Part shown: one piece after another, positions 50,501-62,500 of the stretch
How positions within the stretch are numbered: position 1 is the stretch's first letter
Layout of the letters: each line of letters starts with the position of its first letter
NCBI RefSeq assembly: GCF_004027225.2
Contig: NC_046358.1
Location: forward strand, 1,833,180 to 1,897,179
Source: Strigops habroptila
Taxonomy: Eukaryota > Chordata > Aves > Psittaciformes > Psittacidae
DNA length: 64,000 bases
Direction: 5' to 3'
Made by a program: the position numbers and the translations under genes
The notes under the pieces: generated by a model
The model's database searches: none
What the model was told of the DNA's origin: nothing
Seen by the model: only the letters and a program-made list of their open reading frames with translations

Positions 50501-53500
50501 CATTGGAAGCAGGGAAGTCCCTCTTTGGGGACAGAGGTGGCCGTCCCTCTGCTCCCAGAGAGGATGGTCCATGCCCAGCTCTTTGGCAGAGTGAGGGATG
50601 CTGGGGGGACCAAGCAATGGGTGATGCCCACGGTGCTGCCAAAGCATCACCAATCCCTGCTCCTCCTGCAGCTGCTGCAGGGTGGGATTATCCCCCTGGG
50701 TGGGAGAGAGGTGTCCCCACATCCCCCAGTCCCAATGGGAGAAGGGGACTGGGAGAGCTGATGGGTGTCTCCAGCACCCTCAGGAACCCCTTTTGGTTCA
50801 CCCACCAAGCTATGGGCATGATGGAGCCATGGTGACCTAAGGATGCCCTGGGTCCCACTGATGGAGCCATGCCTGTGTGCATGCCTGGAACAGCTCTGCA
50901 GACCACAGGCAACAGGGATGCAGTTGGGAAAGGTGATGGGAAATGGGGCATCTCACAGTGCTGGGTATGAAGTGGGGTGTTGGCAGCCAAGGGGGGCTCT
51001 TCTGGGCACCCCAGCTTCAGCTTTGCCCCCTAAACCCCTTTGGTACCCCGCAGGGCTCTTGGGAAGAGCCAGGCCTGGACAACCAGGAGGAAATAGCCTG
51101 TGGCTGGGGTAAGGCTATAGCAAACCTCCTCCCTTGGCTGGCCTGGTCTGCCCAGGGTGTTATTGGGGTGCAGGCATCTGGGCCTACCTTGTCACCTCTC
51201 CACTGGCTTCTGAACACAGTGGGGTTGGCCAGCTGGGACTGAAGGAGGAGGCACATCCCCTCCTGATGGCACAGCGGATGGGACTCTCCATCCCCAGCTC
51301 CATTGGGTTCCATGCACCCAGGCTCAACCCGGAGCATCAACCTGGGTGGACATCAATGAGGGGTATGAGGGCTGGGCAAGACCCCAGCATCAGTGAGGAG
51401 CTGCTGGGCTCCATAGCCCCCAGCACACAGCTGTGGGATGCTGTGGGTGACTTGCTGGAGCCAGAAGGTTCAGGCTTGGTGCTGACAATGGGCCGGCTCG
51501 GCAGGAAGGGACCCGGAGGGGTCTCCAACATGCAGCAGCATCATGGTTAACCAAGAAGCGTGAGCTTCCAGGACCTGGCTGCTGAGGAGGCGAGGACACA
51601 CAAACACACATGTGCTGAGAACATACGTGATGAGAACACAGAGACACGCATGATGAAGACACATGTACCAAGGACACACGGACATGCGTGCCGGGAACAC
51701 CGTGCTCACCAACACCTCTCTAACCCCGCACCATCCTTCTCTCCTCCCCAGCCAATGGAGCCACCCGCTCCTGTCTCTCCACAGCTCTTTCCTGATCCAT
51801 CCATCCATCCATCCATCCATCTGTCCTCCTGTGTGTGTGTGCGTGTTGGTGGCCAAGGGGTGGGCAGCCCCATGTCTCTCCGCAGGATCCCGGCGCTCCG
51901 GGGCTTGAGGGCTGCTTTTCCTTTCCTCTCACAGGAATTCAGCTTCTTTCTCTTGTATTTCCCTTTTTCTTTCTGCCCTGGTCTCCGGCCGCTGTAGTGA
52001 TCTAGACAGAGACTTTTGGAATAACAATGACAACACAGTGCAGCAGAAATGGAGCTCCTACCCTCCCAAGGAGTTTATACTAAACATTTCACCTTACGCC
52101 CCGTACGGTGACCCGCGCCTTTCCCTCAAGTGAGTCTCTCCTTACCTGGTTTGCTCCGTGTAGTGAGTATATGGGCAGCACCCACTCGCCTTCCTCCTCT
52201 TCCTCTTCCTTCCTCCTCCCGGGCTCCCCGCACGCCACCCATGGGCAGCCCCATGGAGACGAGCAACCCCTCCTTCCCGGTGGGTCCCCCCATCCTCTCC
52301 GCGGCGGCACAGGATGGGGTTGCGCGTTGGGGGCACCCCCTCGGTGCGGGGACGGGTCCCCCCCCGGGGCTGGGCTGCCGGCGAGCGGGACCCTCACCCC
52401 GACCCCTCACCCTGCCCCTTTATGTTGGATGGTTCTGCCGAGGCGCCCGCGCACCCCCCATCCAGGACCCCTTTTTCTTTTGCAGTGCTGATGTCTCTCT
52501 TTCTCTCTCTGTCTGTCTGTCCGTCTCTTGTCCGTCTGTCCCCTTTCCGGCTCTCTCCCTTGTAACCCCTTTATCCCTCTCAAACGGCTCCTTCTTTCTT
52601 ATGTCCATCCGTCTGGCTTCCTTCCTGTCTGTCTTGGGGGGGTCTGGCCGCCGGCCCGGCCCAGTGGCTCTCTGTTATCAGGGGCCAAGCTGACGGCGTC
52701 GGCCGCGGCGGGGTTGGCGGGGGACCGCGACGGCCGCCCTGGGGACAAGCAGCGGCTCGGCGAGGACGGCATGAGGAGCAGCATCTCTGCCCACAGCGAG
52801 CCCGGCGCGGGGAAGGCGGCGCGAGGCCGCTGGCACACGGTGCAGAGCCACTTGGCCGCAGGGAAGCTCAGCCTGTCCAAGTGAGTGAGCACGCACACCG
52901 GCACGGAGACCCCCCCCCCGCCACCGACAGCGTGCCCGGGCTCTGCTTGGATGGGGGTCACCGAGAGAGTCACCGTGTTGAGGAGCTGCCTGTGCACCCG
53001 GTGGGGGTTTGGCAGTGTTTTGGCTACAAGAGAAGCACCTTTGGGTGCTGTTCCTGGTATATTTCCAGCGCCGAGGGTGGCTTTGCTCAGTGCCGCTCAG
53101 TATCCCTAGTGAGGGTCCCTGGAGCAGCATCATGGTGATGGCCCAAAGGCAGGAGCTGCAATCCCATGTCCCCATCCTAGGATGTGGCCATCCCTCCGTG
53201 GTGCTCCCTTAACCCATGGCACAGCCGTGAGACTCGGCGCCGGCACCTCACTTGCGGCTCCACATCCCGAATCCAGGGGATAGTTTGGGAATAAGGTGGT
53301 TTATCAGATTTAGGGGAAAACCAGAGCTTTGGCAGTGGCAAACGGGCTGGGTGAGGGTCTTGGTGAGACCCTCCACTGCTTGCAGTGACTGTAGGTGGTT
53401 GATCTGGCTGTGGGCTCCATCCTACATTCTGTCTCTGCTCTGGTTCCCTGGTTCCAATGCTCCTGGTGGGTCCCGGCACCCTCAGAGAGCTCAGTGGTGA

Positions 53501-56500
53501 TGGCAAAGGCACTGGTGTTCCTCATCCCCATGGATTCTTCCAGCCTTGTGGGTGGGGAGAAAACCTTTTCAAAGGGGAAAGGCTGGTCCTGATGCCATGG
53601 ACAAAGCCCAAATGCCTCCTGGAGCCCCAAAGATTGGTGTCCCCCCTATTGTCAGGAGCTGCGGTACCTGTTTGGAGTGATGCTGGTGTGGGAATGGGCT
53701 CTGTTCTCCCGGTTGGTGAGCCCAGAGGGGCTGGGAGCTGGACAGACGGATGCTGGATGGACAATGCTGTAGTTCACAGGGCTGGCACAGGCAGCAAGGG
53801 CAGAGTTAAGGGGACATGGAAGCCACCAGAGAAGCATCCTCCTGCCTTTCAGCATCTCTTTTGTGCAGAGCCTTTGGTTTTGGGGGTTGTTCATGGGGGG
53901 CTGTGCTGGGGGCTGGGTGCTGTACCCCTCCCCTGGTACTGGGGACACACAGATGGGTGCAGGCAGGGTGTGCAGGCATGGTGTGCAGACTGGGTGCAGG
54001 CAGGGTGTGCAGGGTGCAGACAAGGTGTAGAGGGTGCAGGCAGGGGGTGCAGGCAGGGTATACAGGCAGGAGACCTCAGAGCAGCCTTCCGGTATCTGAA
54101 GGGGGCCTATAAGGATGCTGGAGAGGAACTCTTCATTAGGGGCTGTAGTGGTAAGACAAGGTGTGATAGGTTCAAACTTAAACAGGGGAAGTTTAGGTTA
54201 GATATAAGGAAGAAATTCTTTACTGTGAGGGTGGTGAGACACTGGAATGGGCTGCCCAAGGAAGTTGTGGATGCTCCATCCATGGCGGTGTTCAAGGCCA
54301 GGTTGGACAGAGCCTTGAGTGACATGGTTTAGTGTGAGGTGTCCCTGCCTATGGCAGGGGGTTGGAACTAGATGATCTTAAGGTCCTTTCCAACCCTTAC
54401 TATTCTATGATTCTATGATGCAGGCATGGTACAGGCAGGGTCTGCAGGGTGTACAGGGTGCAGGCAGAGTGTAGGCAGGGTGCAGGCAGGGTGTGCGGGC
54501 TGTGGGCAGGGCGTGCAGGGTGCAGGCAGGGTGCGGGCAGGGTGTGCAGGCTGTGGGCAGGGTGTGCAGGGTGCAGGCAGGGTGCAGGCAGGGTGTGCAG
54601 GCTGTGGGCAGGGTGTGCAGGGTGCAGGCAGGGTGCGGGCAGGGTGTGCAGGCTGTGGGCAGGGTGTGCAGGGTGCAGGCAGGGTGCGGGCAGGGTGTGC
54701 AGGCTGTGGGCAGGGCGTGCAGGGTGCAGGCAGGGTGCGGGCAGGGTGTGCAGGCTGTGGGCAGGGTGTGCAGGGTGCAGGCAGGGTGCGGGCAGGGTGT
54801 GCTGCCGCCTGGCACGGCGCTGGCAGGAGCTCGCGCCTCCGGCTGGCTCGGGGCCGAGAGGAGCCAGATTTAGTTTCCTGTGGCTGAGAGGTTGTAAATG
54901 GAACTAATTTGAGATTTGGGAGGAAAGCAAAAGGAGGTCGGCGGCAGGCGCAGCGGGGGGACACACGGCGCAGTGCCTGGGCAGTGCCCCATGTACCTTC
55001 AGTCCCGGCCATGAGGCTGGATCCATCCCAGCTCTCAGCTCCTCTCACCCTCCCTCCTCTCTCCCTTTCTCTCACCTTTCGCTCTTTCTTCCCCTCTATT
55101 TTTTATGTTATAAGCTATTTATCCTGCCCCCCTCCCTCTCTGCCCCCCGCTGCTGGCAATGCACGACGGCACCGCTTCACCACCATGCAGGGACTGGTGT
55201 TGGCTCAGTGGCTATTGCTGGCGGTGGTGTCCGGCATGGTGTGCTCCTGGGGGCTTTGGCCAGGCTGGATGGACCCTCCTTGGTCTCACAGCCATGAGCT
55301 TTGCAGGCTGCTTTGGGCATCAGCACCGTGCCTGGCTGCATGGGCCATGCCACGCATGTGCTGCATGGCCAGTGATGGGCACCGCCGCTTCCTGCGCCTG
55401 CTATTCCCTTTCCAACAACCAGATGAACCCGTTCCACACAGGGCTGGGCTTCCCTGCTCTCCCTATCCCACTGGGACCATGTCTCCATCACCCCCATCCC
55501 ACTAACAGAGCACTGGGAGTGTGGCTGGAACTTAATGGGGTCCCTCACCACTGGCAGCGCGGCTTGGCCATGGGGACACCCAGCTTTGCTGGCACGTCCC
55601 CGCCACGGGCGGCTCGACCTTCTCCATCACTGTGGGACCCCATTTGACACAGTCCCATGCGATGGGTGATGCTAAGACCCGGCGGGTGCTGGGCTGGGAG
55701 GGATGGAGACAGGGATGGGGACGGCAGCACGTCAGCAGGCGCCGCGGGACTCGCCTTCCACGCAGCAGCCTAATTACTTAGCTGGCAGATGAGGTCGCCC
55801 GGCGCGCTGGGAAGGTGCCTGCTGCTGCACGGCAGGCACGGGAGAGGGAGGGCACCCACCGCCACCACCACCACCATCACCAGCACAGGCGACATGGCAG
55901 CGGTGCGACAGCCCCGGGCCAGCGGCGAGCCGGGGCGCAGGGGCAGAGGAACCGGTCGCTGCATCCGCTGGGCGCTGCCGGAGCGCTCCCTGCGCTGGGG
56001 CATCTTCTCTCTAACTCTCTTCTTTTCCTTCCTCCAATTTTACCCCTTCACCTTCTTCTCCTTTCTCTCCTCTCCTCTGCCCTTCCTCTCCCTAAGTTTC
56101 GAGGACTCCACCTTGTCCACAGCCACTACCCTTGAGTATATCCCCACCTCAGCAGGCGACCCCAAATGCCAGAGGCCCCGCACGCTCATGCGCCAGCAAA
56201 GTCTGCAGCAGCCCCTCAGCCAGCACCAGCGCTCCAACCACAGCCAGCCCACCACCAGCCAGAGCCTGGGCCACCTCCAGGCCCACAGCGGCTCCTCGGC
56301 CGGCACCGGCACCGGCACCGGCACCGGCACCCCTCGGGGCTCCCGCGGGGGCCAGGCGCGCCCCGGCATCACCGCCGGCTCCAAGCATCAGACGGCCGGC
56401 GGCCGGAGCCGCTCCAATCCCGGCAGCTGGGACCATGTGGTGGGGCAGATCCGCAACCGCGGCTTGGACATGAAGTCCTTCCTGTAAGTGTGTGCTCTCC

Positions 56501-59500
56501 TGCTCTCCCCTTGGCTCTTTCCTTTGCTCTTGGCTTTGCTCTGTCCATTGCTCTGTCCATTGCTCTCTCCTTTGCTCTGTCCATTGCTCTGTCCCTTGCT
56601 CTCTCCTTTGCTCTCTCCATGGCTCTCTCTGCAGCATTCTCCTCCGCTCTCTATTCTGCTCCCTTTCCCATTCTTTCTTCTCTCTCCTCTGCTCCCCTCA
56701 TTGCTCTCCCCATTGCTCTCCCCTCTGCTCTCCCTTCTCTCCCTTCTCCTCTTCCTTCTTTTCCTCTCCTCTTCCTTTGCCTCCCCTTCCCTTCTCCTTT
56801 CCTTCTCCTTCTCTTTTTCCTTCTCCTCTTTTTCCTTCTGCTTTTCCTTCTCCTTTCCTTCTCCTTCTCTTTTCCTTCTCCTCTTTTTCCTTCTCCTTTT
56901 CCTTCTCCTTTCCTTCTCCTCCTTTTCCTTCTCCTTTCCTTCTCCTTCTCCTTCTTCTCCTTTCCTTCTCCTTCTCCTTCTTCTTCTCCTTTCCTTCTCC
57001 TTTCCTTCTCCTCCTTTTCCTTCTCCTTTCCTTCTCCTTCTCCTTCTTCTTTCCTTCTCCTTCTCCTTCTTCTTCTCCTTTCCTTCTCCTTTCCTTCTCC
57101 TTCTCCTTCTCCTCCTTCTCCTTCTCCTTCTCCTTCTCCTTCTCCTTCTCCTTCTCCTTCTCCTTCTCCTTCTCCTCTCTCCTCCTCCTTCTCCTTCTCC
57201 TCTCTCCTCTGCTCCCTGCATTGCATTCTCCTCTGCTCTCTCCTCTGCTCAGCCAGCACCTCCTCAGGGAACCTCTACCCGTGGCCATTGGGAAGAGCCG
57301 GGTCCCTCTGTCCCCATCCCAGCTCACCCACCCTGGGGGCTCAGGGATAGGTCCCTCACCCTCCCGAACTTCTTTTGGCTTTGCTGCCCATCACCCTCCA
57401 TGTGGGTGCTCAGGTCCCCTTCGGTCCCCAGGGAGTGCAGGGATGTTCCAGCCCATGGGACAGCCACTGGTGTGGTCCCCAAGGGGTGACATTGCCCCAA
57501 GGAGGAATGGGGGGGGGTCAACCATAGCGGTGGTGGGCCTCGTGCAGGGGTGACCGTCTGTTCAGCCCCGATATTGAGCTGCTGGAGTCGTGTGATCTTT
57601 AATCTGGTTTAACCCTATCTCCTGTATCAGCGCTGCCTCTCAGCTCTGAAGCACTGAGGTCTAATCTGAGTCCCGTGCTGCCAGCGGATCTCAGCACATG
57701 ACACTGTCACTCCTCCATGGAGACAGTTCCTCCCCAGCCTCCATCCTCCCCAGGGTCCTCCTGCTCCCCCTTGGCCTCTGTTTGCCCTCCAGCACCCCAG
57801 GAAAGGGGATGCTGAAGTCCTAGATGCACTTCCCGCAGGCTGGTAGCGCTCAGGGTAGGGGAGACAGATCTGATCCTGCTCAGCACAGCACCTTCTGCAT
57901 CAGGGTTAGGTGGGAAATGCCCTAAGAGACATGAATTTGGCTGCCCACCCCACTCCTGCCTCTGCAGGCAGCAATGGAGAGAGGTTGAACCCCCCCATCC
58001 TCACCTTCAGCCAGCCAGTGGCCCTTGGCTCTTCTCAGAGCCAGCTCTGCCCTCTCCCACCAAAAACTTCCTCACTGGCTCCATTTGCCAGCTTCCCAAT
58101 GTGATGTGGCTCATTTGCCATCCCAAGGCTCTCATTCCCCCCATTTCCTGGTGCTGGATCCCAGCCTTTATTGCTGGGATGGGAGGAAAAGCCTCAGAGC
58201 CGTGACGTGCCGACCCAGTGCGCCGCTTCCCGGTGGAGGAGCTGCTTCCATTTACCAGTGCTGCTTTCCAAAGCCATTCACTTTGCTTTTGCTCTTTATC
58301 CTGCTATCACCATGGCATAAATGTGGTTACAGGCCCCGGGAGGCTGCGCCAGCAGTGCCAGAGATGGGCAAAGAGCCTCAGCCATGGCACTGGCATCTCC
58401 TCCTCCCAGGAAGGATGCTGGCACCTCGCTCCTGTCGCTCTATCCCTTATCCCCAGCCCGTCTGGGCATCATCTTCCCCCCTCGGCAGGACTTTGGCATC
58501 CTCCCTGCCTGGACCAGAGGAGGAGAAGGGTGGTGGTGGTACCCATGTGTCCCAGGAGCCGGCACCTTTCTCCCCACAGCCCTCTGTGCCCATCATCTCC
58601 AGCAGGCAGAGCCGGGGTCCCTTTGCCATCGGGGGACCTCGGTGTGCCGCGGCTCCTGCCTATTCCCTGCCTGATGCTGTGTTCTCCTCTTTCTCTTTCT
58701 CTCTCTCCCGCTGCCTGCGGGGATGCCTGGGCAGGGAAGGCCGGATGGTGGTGTTATCCCTGGTTTTGGGACTCTCAGAGCAAGATGACTTTGCCAATAT
58801 CCCCGACCTGCAACCCGCTGGGACGCAGCCGAACCAGCCGAACGCTCAGGGGGACAAGAGGTATGAGCGAGGACGAGGGCAGTCCCGCAGGAGGAGACGA
58901 GGGCCTCACGCAGGGTGGAGGAGGAGGAGGAGGAGGAGGCTGGCCTCGTGGAGCGCCAAGGTTGGAGCGGCACAGGGTGGCCCCAGCGGGCACCAGCACG
59001 TCTGCAGCTCTCGCCCGCCGGCACCCGCGGTTCTGCCTTTGGAGCAGCGGCACCGAGAGGACCCCCCCCCAGTCCCTTCCTCCTCCCTCCCTGCCCTTCC
59101 CCTCCTGCCATCCCCACCTCCAGCCCCCCCATCCCGGCTGCATGCTGGGGGGCACACCTTGGGAGCGGGGACACACAGATGGGATGCTCCCAGTGATGCC
59201 GCATCCCATCCTAATGCATGTCTGGTCCATCGCGCCATTTGCAGCCCGGTGTGGGGCTGGCAGCACCCTGAGGGATGCGGGGACATCCCTGCGGTGGCAT
59301 GTACTCATCCCTTGGAACCCCAACGCTCAACCAAGGGCAGAGCAAGCGCAACAGGCTGGGGGGGGGGGACACATTACCCCCCTTTTTCCAGCAAGCAAGC
59401 TGCTCCTCCGCCTTCTCCTGCCTTCTCGGGGTGCCAAAGGCTCAGCACCACATCTGGCACCGACAGCGGAGCCCAGCGAGGGCTGGCAGGAGCAGAGGGG

Positions 59501-62500
59501 CCCTGTGCTGCCGGGAGCGGGTGTTAATCCCCTCTCGGGAGCGGGGAGGAGGTGTGAAGCCGGCGGGTTCTGCCTCCCCGTGTGCTCGCCGTGGTGATGA
59601 ACTGGCACCGTTCTCACCCAGCGCCTATTTTTACCCCGCACCCGCTTGGTTTCGCTCCATCTTTTAGCACTTCCCTTTCCTGGCGTCGCGCTGCGCAGAC
59701 GGGCCCGTGTTGGCTGCCCTGTGCTGGGTGATGGGGATGGGGGACCCTGGGTGCTGGGCATGGGTAGTGGTGGGTACCGCAGCAAGACCCTGCTCCCTGC
59801 TTCCCCCAGCTCGCTGGTCCCAAAGCGCCATCCTGGAGCATGCATGGCCTCCCCACATCCATTCCCTGCTCCCCGTCCCCCCTGGATCCTATGGGACATG
59901 GGGGGTGCAGCCAGCGTTGGGTTCACCCTCTGCTCCTTCCTGCCCACCCAGCACTGCCAAACACCCGCTCTTCCACCCCAAAACGTCTCCTCCATCCCTA
60001 TTTCTCAGCTTCTTCCTTCCAGCCTGTCCCCGGTGGCTCCAGCCCAGCTCCTCGGCGCATCTCCTGTCCCGGCGACCAACCAACCACTCTCCGTCCATCT
60101 CCCTGCTCCTCTCTCCCCATTCCCTCCTGGCAGGCCAGCAGCGGATGATGCTTCTCCTCCTTCTCTTGCTCTTTCCTTGCTCTTTCTCTCTTGCTGTCCT
60201 CGACCTCTGCTGGCACACGGTGCCACCACCCCAGCACCCACAGCTCCACCGGCGCCTCTCGCCCAGCGGGTCCCACCACCAGCTCCTCTGCTTCCATTTT
60301 TGCCCTGGTTTTAACCTGGTTTTGCCTCCCCAGCTACCTCGGGCTCTCTGGTCCTCCCTTGGTGCCGTCCCACCGGGGCGGGTGAACCGCGTGCGTGTGT
60401 GAGAGGGTGGCCACCCCGTGCTGCCATCCCCATCACCCCCAGGTCCCCCTTCTGCACCTCCATCCGTGTGCGTGTGTGTCTGCGTGTGCTTGGCGTGTCT
60501 CAGTGGCATGATGGTGGCTTTGTGACGCTGTGGGGCCGTGCTGGTGGTGTGTGTATGCCAGCATCGTGCCTCGGCTCGGGAAGGAGCGTGGGTGCATCGT
60601 GTGGTGCTGACTGTGTGCACGTACCCTCCCTCTGCACCATGGGGGCCACCCGATGCTGCCCCATCCCTGTTGTCCCTGCGCATCGTGGCAGCGTGGCCTT
60701 GGCGGGTGCCTCCATTGCTGCTCTGTCTGTGTGCTCCTGGCTCTCCACCTTCCCTCTGGGATATTCCCTCCCTGGCACCGTGTCCATCGTCCCACAACCA
60801 GCCGGGAGCCACCGGCACAGCCCCTCCAGACCCGGGACAATGGTCCCAGCTGTGGGACACCAGGGGCTCGATGGCAGAAGGACAAGGGGGTGGTTGGCAC
60901 CAGGCACCAAGCCCTCACCACAGCATGAAGCACCCATGTGCTGGCTACACTGGACCTCACCAGGGTGGAAATGGGCTGTGTGAGGTGCAGACAGGGACTG
61001 GAGGTGCTGGTGGACACATGGCCAAGTGTTATCACCATGGGCTCTGCAGATGCTGGGGGGGGACATTGGCACCGTGGGACCTTCTGTTGTGCTCTGAGAT
61101 GACGTGCCGCAGGTCTCAGGGCACAAGCTGGCAGCAGCACAGGCAGAACCAGCTGCCTGCACCATCCAGGATGTGGGGATGCTGGTGGCACGCAGCCGCC
61201 GGTGCCGGGTATCCCTGCATCCCAACCCAGCATCCCAGCCCAGGCGCAGTATCCGCTGGGAGAGGGTGCCCAGGAAGCCCCTCGCTGTCTCACCCTCGGC
61301 TCTCAGCCCCTCTCCTCTGAGTCTCTGCCTCTCTTTCCCCAGGTTACCGGCCGGTGGCAAAGCAGCGAACACGGCACCGGCGCCCGGGCAGCCACCGCAC
61401 GATGAGTCCGACCGCAAGACGGAGCCTCGCTCCTCCGTCTCCGACCTGGTCAACTCCTTGACCAGCGAGATGCTCATGGTGGGTGATGGGGTGTGATGGG
61501 GACGGGCTCCCCATGGTTGGTAACCCACCCTGAGCACCATATGAGCGTCTCTTCCCTGTGCCATAAGCAGTGACACATCCCTGTCACAGCCAAGGTGACA
61601 CAGCCAATCCCCCTTGGGGCAGCATGATGGAGCACTGCTGGAGATGTGAGGGATGGCTGTCAGGAGGAATTTGGCTAATTGGCACTTCCCATCCTTGGGA
61701 TGTGTGGCACAGAGCCAGGAGTCATCCGAAGTGATGGTGGTGACAGGGAGCTGGTTAAGAAGCTGATGCCCAGTGACAACTCGCAGGGTTGGAGGTTGGG
61801 TGCTGGTGGGAACTGAGTTTAGGTGCTGAAAGAGGGGGAGACAAGGGTGTGCAGACCCCACTGGTGGTCCCCAGGAGCTCATCACCCTTTCCCCCTTGTC
61901 ACAGCTCTCTCCAGGCTCCGAGGACGACGAGGCCCATGATGGCATCAGCCGGGAGAACCTGGGCCGCATCCAGTTCAGCGTCGGCTACAACTTCCAGGAG
62001 TCCACCCTGACCGTGAAGATCATGAAGGCGCAGGAGCTGCCGGCCAAGGACTTCAGCGGCACCAGCGACCCCTTCGTCAAGATCTACCTGCTCCCCGACA
62101 AGAAGCACAAGCTGGAGACCAAGGTGAAGCGGAAGAACCTCAACCCGCATTGGAATGAGACCTTCCTCTTCGAAGGTAGGGGCTGGGATGGACTGGAGTG
62201 GACTATGGTGGGAGCAGAGCGGTGGTGGGACCTTCTATCCTCCCTCCTTGGCTGGATCAGCTCAGGTCAAGCTGCCAATGTGGTGGTCATCAGTGGTGAG
62301 ATGGGTTGGCCAAGCCATCAAGGCCATGTTGGAGGTGTTTGCTCTGCACACAAGGGACATGTGGGGAGGCTCCTTCTTCTCCCATCAAGCACCCATGGAT
62401 GGGTGCACCCATGGGAATTAATCTACCACCACTCATGCCATGATCTGCTCCCTGGTATCAACATCTCCCCATCAGCACAAGGAAGAGCAGTGCCTGCATT

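Larger units (their letters stand above)
52881..56096 (+). other. SYT7: SYT7 intron 5
   Basis: The middle is occupied by a GTGCAGGCAGG minisatellite that is split by a CR1 element. A purely pyrimidine-rich stretch lies at 55040-55130. The last 100 bases before exon 6 are dominated by CTTCTCC pyrimidine runs. Nothing coding was seen. Confidence 0.8.

Noticed and set aside
52680..52880. Exon 5 starting at TTATCAG/GGGCC
   Set aside because: This acceptor would need a phase-1 partner, but all neighbouring junctions are phase 2. The acceptor at 52664 restores the frame.
53457..54332. 291-codon frame ending in a retroposon-like protein tail
   Set aside because: Only the last 90 codons are CR1 ORF2 remnant. 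The rest is intron and minisatellite, so it is not a host gene.
56166..57350. Long open frames of 330-390 codons rich in Ser, Leu, Phe and Pro, or Arg/Glu/Lys on the other strand
   Set aside because: Past the exon 6 donor they are translations of the CTTCTC tract. Such low-complexity frames are open by composition, and only the SYT7 frame up to 56483 is supported.
58025..59527. 500-codon frame covering exon 7
   Set aside because: Only the 126 bases between clear splice sites resemble protein. The rest is GC-rich intron without known similarity.
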